Source: Sipunculus nudus (taxonomy: Eukaryota > Annelida > Sipuncula > Golfingiida > Sipunculidae). Taken from it: a DNA stretch of 64,000 nt. The stretch lies in assembly GCA_026874595.1 (NCBI GenBank), contig CM049318.1:62160250-62224249 (forward strand), read 5' to 3'. Of this stretch, positions 60,979 to 64,000 are shown one piece after another; positions within the stretch are counted from its first letter, which is position 1, and every line of letters starts with the position of its first letter. The position numbers and the translations under genes were made by a program. Below the pieces are notes generated by a model. The model was not told the origin of the DNA and searched no databases. It saw nothing but the letters and a program-made list of their open reading frames with translations.

Positions 60979-61704
60979 TAACATGGGGCCACTCGTTGAA
61001 TTAGAGGAGCTGTGATAACAAGTGTGAGTTTTATTTAATTAGGTGTTCATGCATGCATTGCCTAAAAACCAAGGAACAGACTTTGGTAAGACCTCCAACC
61101 ATGTTTTCACTTGTGGATGACTTTTGTGAACTTAATTCCCTGATTAAATAGCAGTTTTGTAGCTCTTTTTTGTTGCAGTAGCAATTGTTCTGAAATCCTG
61201 GCACCAAAGGTCAATATGGTGGGTCTCTTGAACAGTAACAAGTTTTTCTTCAAATTCCTCCCAAGAATGAAACAAATCTCAGCTTATCAGGTATATGCTG
61301 TAATACATGACTTCTGTTTGTATACAGAATTGTGCAACCTATATATATATATAAAGGTAAACCAAAGAACATTAAGGGAGACCTGTTTTCACCTTAAACT
61401 GAATGTAGTCGTGTGAATTTTTTTAAGTTGTGCCACAAACAAACTAACATGATTTCAACAACTCATCAACTTCTGGGTAAACTGCATGTGTATACGTGTC
61501 TAGTTGTGACACAAAGAAACGCAAACAAACGTGGCTTCTTTTCGAGGCTTGTCACATTGCAGAGACCTCTTTGCCCACTATGACACAAAGATCTCAAACA
61601 GTCCACCTAATTAGGTTAGTACCTCCTTTTATGATGTGACCACTATGGCACAAACTCACACTTGCTATCACAGCTCCTCTAATTAAATGAGTGGCCCCAT
61701 GTAA
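60979..61704. mobile_element. TIR DNA element, 720 bp, flanked by TAA
   Basis: Element 60982-61701 with inverted repeats of about 53 bp: CATGGGGCCACTCGTTGAAT onwards at the left, and its near-exact inverse ending GTGGCCCCATG at the right. TAA lies directly outside both ends (60979-60981 and 61702-61704), a 3-bp duplication consistent with PIF/Harbinger-type insertion. The interior has no transposase; the frame at 61216-61416 is unrecognised. The subterminal word CAAGTGTGAGTTT is inverted at the other end. Confidence 0.75.
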
Positions 61705-62429
61705 GCTTTAGATTGGTATATATAAACTACCTGAATCGTGACACATGTGATACGGGAAATGCACTGCAACGGTCATCCATCCTAATCGGATCGTGGTTTG
61801 CTGGGTTATCTTAACATTAGGATACAAGTGATGAATTAAGACAATGAAATACATGTGGACTCACAAACCAACGTGAAATTCCATCTCTATGGTTACAAGT
61901 CGTTTCCTAGATTGTGTACTTGCCTATATAGTCCATTAACCGTAAGAGCCATGCTTATATATTTATACGGTCAGATATTCAACAATATTGTGGATTTACC
62001 AATCAATATGCTGCAGTTAATACGGAAATTTAAATGGCGGGTCACAAATTTAAAGTTGGAGAGAGACAAAAGTGCAGTTTTGCTCCCCTATCCCGTTATT
62101 TTCCAGGCATATATGCATGTATATATTTGGCATTCCTCCAAATGAAAATTATGTTCCCAGGACTATGCATGCGGCTGATTTTCCAAGCCGACTTAGGTGA
62201 GAATTATTGGTATTAGCTCTGATGTTTTCTTTTATCTTTCATTCTATCTTAGTTTCAAGCTGCATAGACTATCCGAGCTATCCTTATATTTACTGCTCAC
62301 CTGAAAATTGATTGAAAGATCGGGGCGGGGCACCGTGAGGGCTTGGAGGAGGGAGGTTTGAGGGAGAGGGGGAGGGTTCCCTTCCAAGCATGCGATCGCT
62401 CAGCTTTTACAGACATCTATTATATTTAT
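61705..62429. other. mixed intergenic DNA, nothing firmly recognised
   Basis: Contains purine-rich G tracts near 62320-62380 and a 96-codon plus-strand frame (61855-62145) with no recognised domain. Confidence 0.4.
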
Positions 62430-62552
62430 ATGATATGATATGATATGATATTATATTATATTATATTATATTATATTATATTATATTATATTATATTATA
62501 TTATATTATATTATATTATATTATATTATATTATATTATATTATATTATATA
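62430..62552. repeat. (TGATA)n to (TTATA)n pentanucleotide array
   Basis: Four TGATA-type units pass into about 20 TTATA units. The change of unit at one end suggests progressive expansion of one variant. Confidence 0.97.
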
Positions 62553-62640
62553 TTTGCCGTTACAGGTAAAATAGCCTATACAAATGTTTATGTATAGCCG
62601 GTATATATATACAATAAAGACACCTACTAATCAGGTATAA
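62553..62640. repeat. family 4 flank of pentanucleotide array, copy B
   Basis: TTTGCCGTTACAGGTAAAAT, AGCCTATACAAATGTTTATG, TATAGCCGG and CAATAAAGACACCTACTAA match 60875-60950 in order and orientation. Confidence 0.7.
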
Positions 62641-63042
62641 ATACATATAGTCGTGTATTCACAGTTATACAATATATATATATATAATTCTAGCGTTTAA
62701 ATCTAACATCTTTTAAGTGTTTATTTTCTAATAATATAACACAGCTAAAAGCTTAAGAATTAATCTGAATGGAAGGTAACCTGAATTCTTTACTACGGTG
62801 TAAAAATTAAACAAATATTGGCACTCTGTCTTATAATTTATTAAAGATTTAATATCTTTTGCATTTCTTCAATTCCAGTAAATAGAATGATGGTTCTATT
62901 CCATTAATATATATGAAGAATTGATTCAGTTATCATGCAGACAAAAAGACCATGTAAGTGCACTTATCCATGCAGGAATCCATGGATTGGCATGCAATCT
63001 TTGACAAATGGCGCATTGATTCACTGACGTAAATACATCTTC
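62641..63042. other. AT-rich intergenic DNA, nothing recognised
   Basis: Short (TA)n run at about 62673-62687 only. Confidence 0.5.
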
Positions 63043-63091
<49 letters not shown>

Positions 63092-63117
63092 ATTCTCTCT
63101 CTCTCCCCCCCCCCCCT
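63043..63117. repeat. (CT)n array ending in a poly-C run
   Basis: CT dinucleotides with single interruptions (TTT near 63067, CATT near 63090), then about 13 C. The Arg-Glu frame on the minus strand is its translation. Confidence 0.97.
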
Positions 63118-64000
63118 TTGAAACACAGCATGGACCTTGTTTTCTGAGAACTCATGGTTGCATAGAACAATGCAAAGCAGAACCATCAGATGCCCCCCCC
63201 CCCCGTTATGCTATACGTTATATGCTATATGTCCCACTGAAAATCTCTGGACAAGCATCTCCCTCCTCATGAAAAACGGGACAAAATCCCTCTCCTAGAA
63301 CATCATAATCGTCTTATAATTCTCCCACTAATCATTAGCGAAGATGTGTTTTCATTAAACATGTATATACGAAAATAATTTTTGTTCAACTTTCGGTGCT
63401 CTATTATTCATAATTTATACATCACATTTAAACATTCAAAAACACGGGCTATAATATATATGACAAATTATAGTGTGGCAACGAAAAAAGGCAATGTAAA
63501 ACTTTTTGAAATATGAGATGCATAAGTGACCGGTTAATTTTTTAATGAAAAATGTTACAAGAATTATCTCGATGTTTACAAATTACGTGTTTTATTCCCC
63601 TTAACAGTGAGGAGCACAAAAAAATACAATGTTCCCAACCCATATACAAAAGTAAGGGGCATGCCCCCTATCCCTCCCTGAAACAGTAGCCATGAAATAC
63701 AGAAAAAAAAATTATTATTTCTATACACAACAAGCATGCATACACTGTATGCAATTAACTGACTCACAGCGACATGCATGCACCGTGACACATGCATCTT
63801 GTCCACGTCATGCGGAGAGCTAGGCGAAAGTGATCGATCAATAAATACTCGTATCCAGGGCGTGAGAAATTACAGTATTTGGCAGCTGACTAGTGACCGG
63901 TCATCAATTATATTAGTGGAGCAATTACATAACACACATGTTCCCACAATTAACAGAATTGGCTGAAACCTCATGTTTTCCAAATGTGTATAGTTTCTCT
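63118..64000. other. AT-rich intergenic DNA, nothing recognised
   Basis: Contains a C run near 63195-63205 and several GCATGC words (63733-63782). No frame with a recognisable domain; the window ends here. Confidence 0.5.

Noticed and set aside
62926-63186. Arg-Glu repeat protein on the minus strand
   Set aside because: Artefact of the (CT)n array with its flanks.

Overview
This window reads as intergenic DNA from an animal genome, most likely a marine invertebrate. It is AT-rich, has no operon structure, and no open frame in it can be supported as a host gene. The evidence for an animal is: two decayed fragments of the 3' half of a LINE reverse-transcriptase ORF (with the CxC...H...C knuckle and the FIRPVLEYGNV thumb-region motif), one tRNA-derived SINE with the widespread metazoan central domain, hAT-type and other terminal-inverted-repeat MITEs, and more than 25 long (TA)n arrays. 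These repeat types are common in molluscs and also occur in cnidarians and lancelets, so mollusc or other lophotrochozoan is only a guess.

Layout. 1-20.6 kb has relatively few microsatellites. It holds several blocks of higher GC and complexity (1-1150, 3485-3690, 10015-10580, 17.7-19.1 kb, 20.1-20.6 kb), separated by MITEs: a hairpin element at 3895, a 938-bp TIR element at 6288, a hAT MITE with an almost perfect 8-bp target duplication at 7792, its relative at 11620, and a three-unit degenerate tandem element at 13030. 20.6-34 kb is very AT-rich, with (TA)n arrays, a second copy of the 6288 family at 24059, a palindromic MITE at 25338, a 110-144-bp tandem array at 25706, a complex block at 26.7-27.5 kb, and a LINE fragment (minus strand) at 31.5-32.4 kb. 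34-50 kb carries another GC-rich block (39.75-40.68 kb), a 'GGCGTAGCCAGG' MITE at 40962, further copies of the 25-26 kb repeats, a second LINE fragment at 44.7-45.0 kb, and a SINE at 47.8 kb. 50-64 kb carries small complex blocks with clustered transcription-factor-like motifs (52.96-53.31 kb, 54.37-54.64 kb), a nested pair of TIR elements at 58.8-60.1 kb, a perfect ~296-bp pentanucleotide array at 60.57 kb, and a clean 720-bp TIR element flanked by TAA at 60982.

How the parts relate. The picture is a gene desert made of decayed transposons and microsatellites, punctuated by higher-complexity islands. Such islands are the places where conserved non-coding elements or enhancers would be sought, perhaps serving a developmental gene outside the window; that is inference. 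I found no sign of a new protein-coding system, CRISPR array, defence locus or RNA gene. The most useful leads are several MITE families reconstructed here by comparing copies within the window, a 21-bp minisatellite that reads as a heptad-repeat peptide, and strong over-representation of GCATGC/ATGCATGC.
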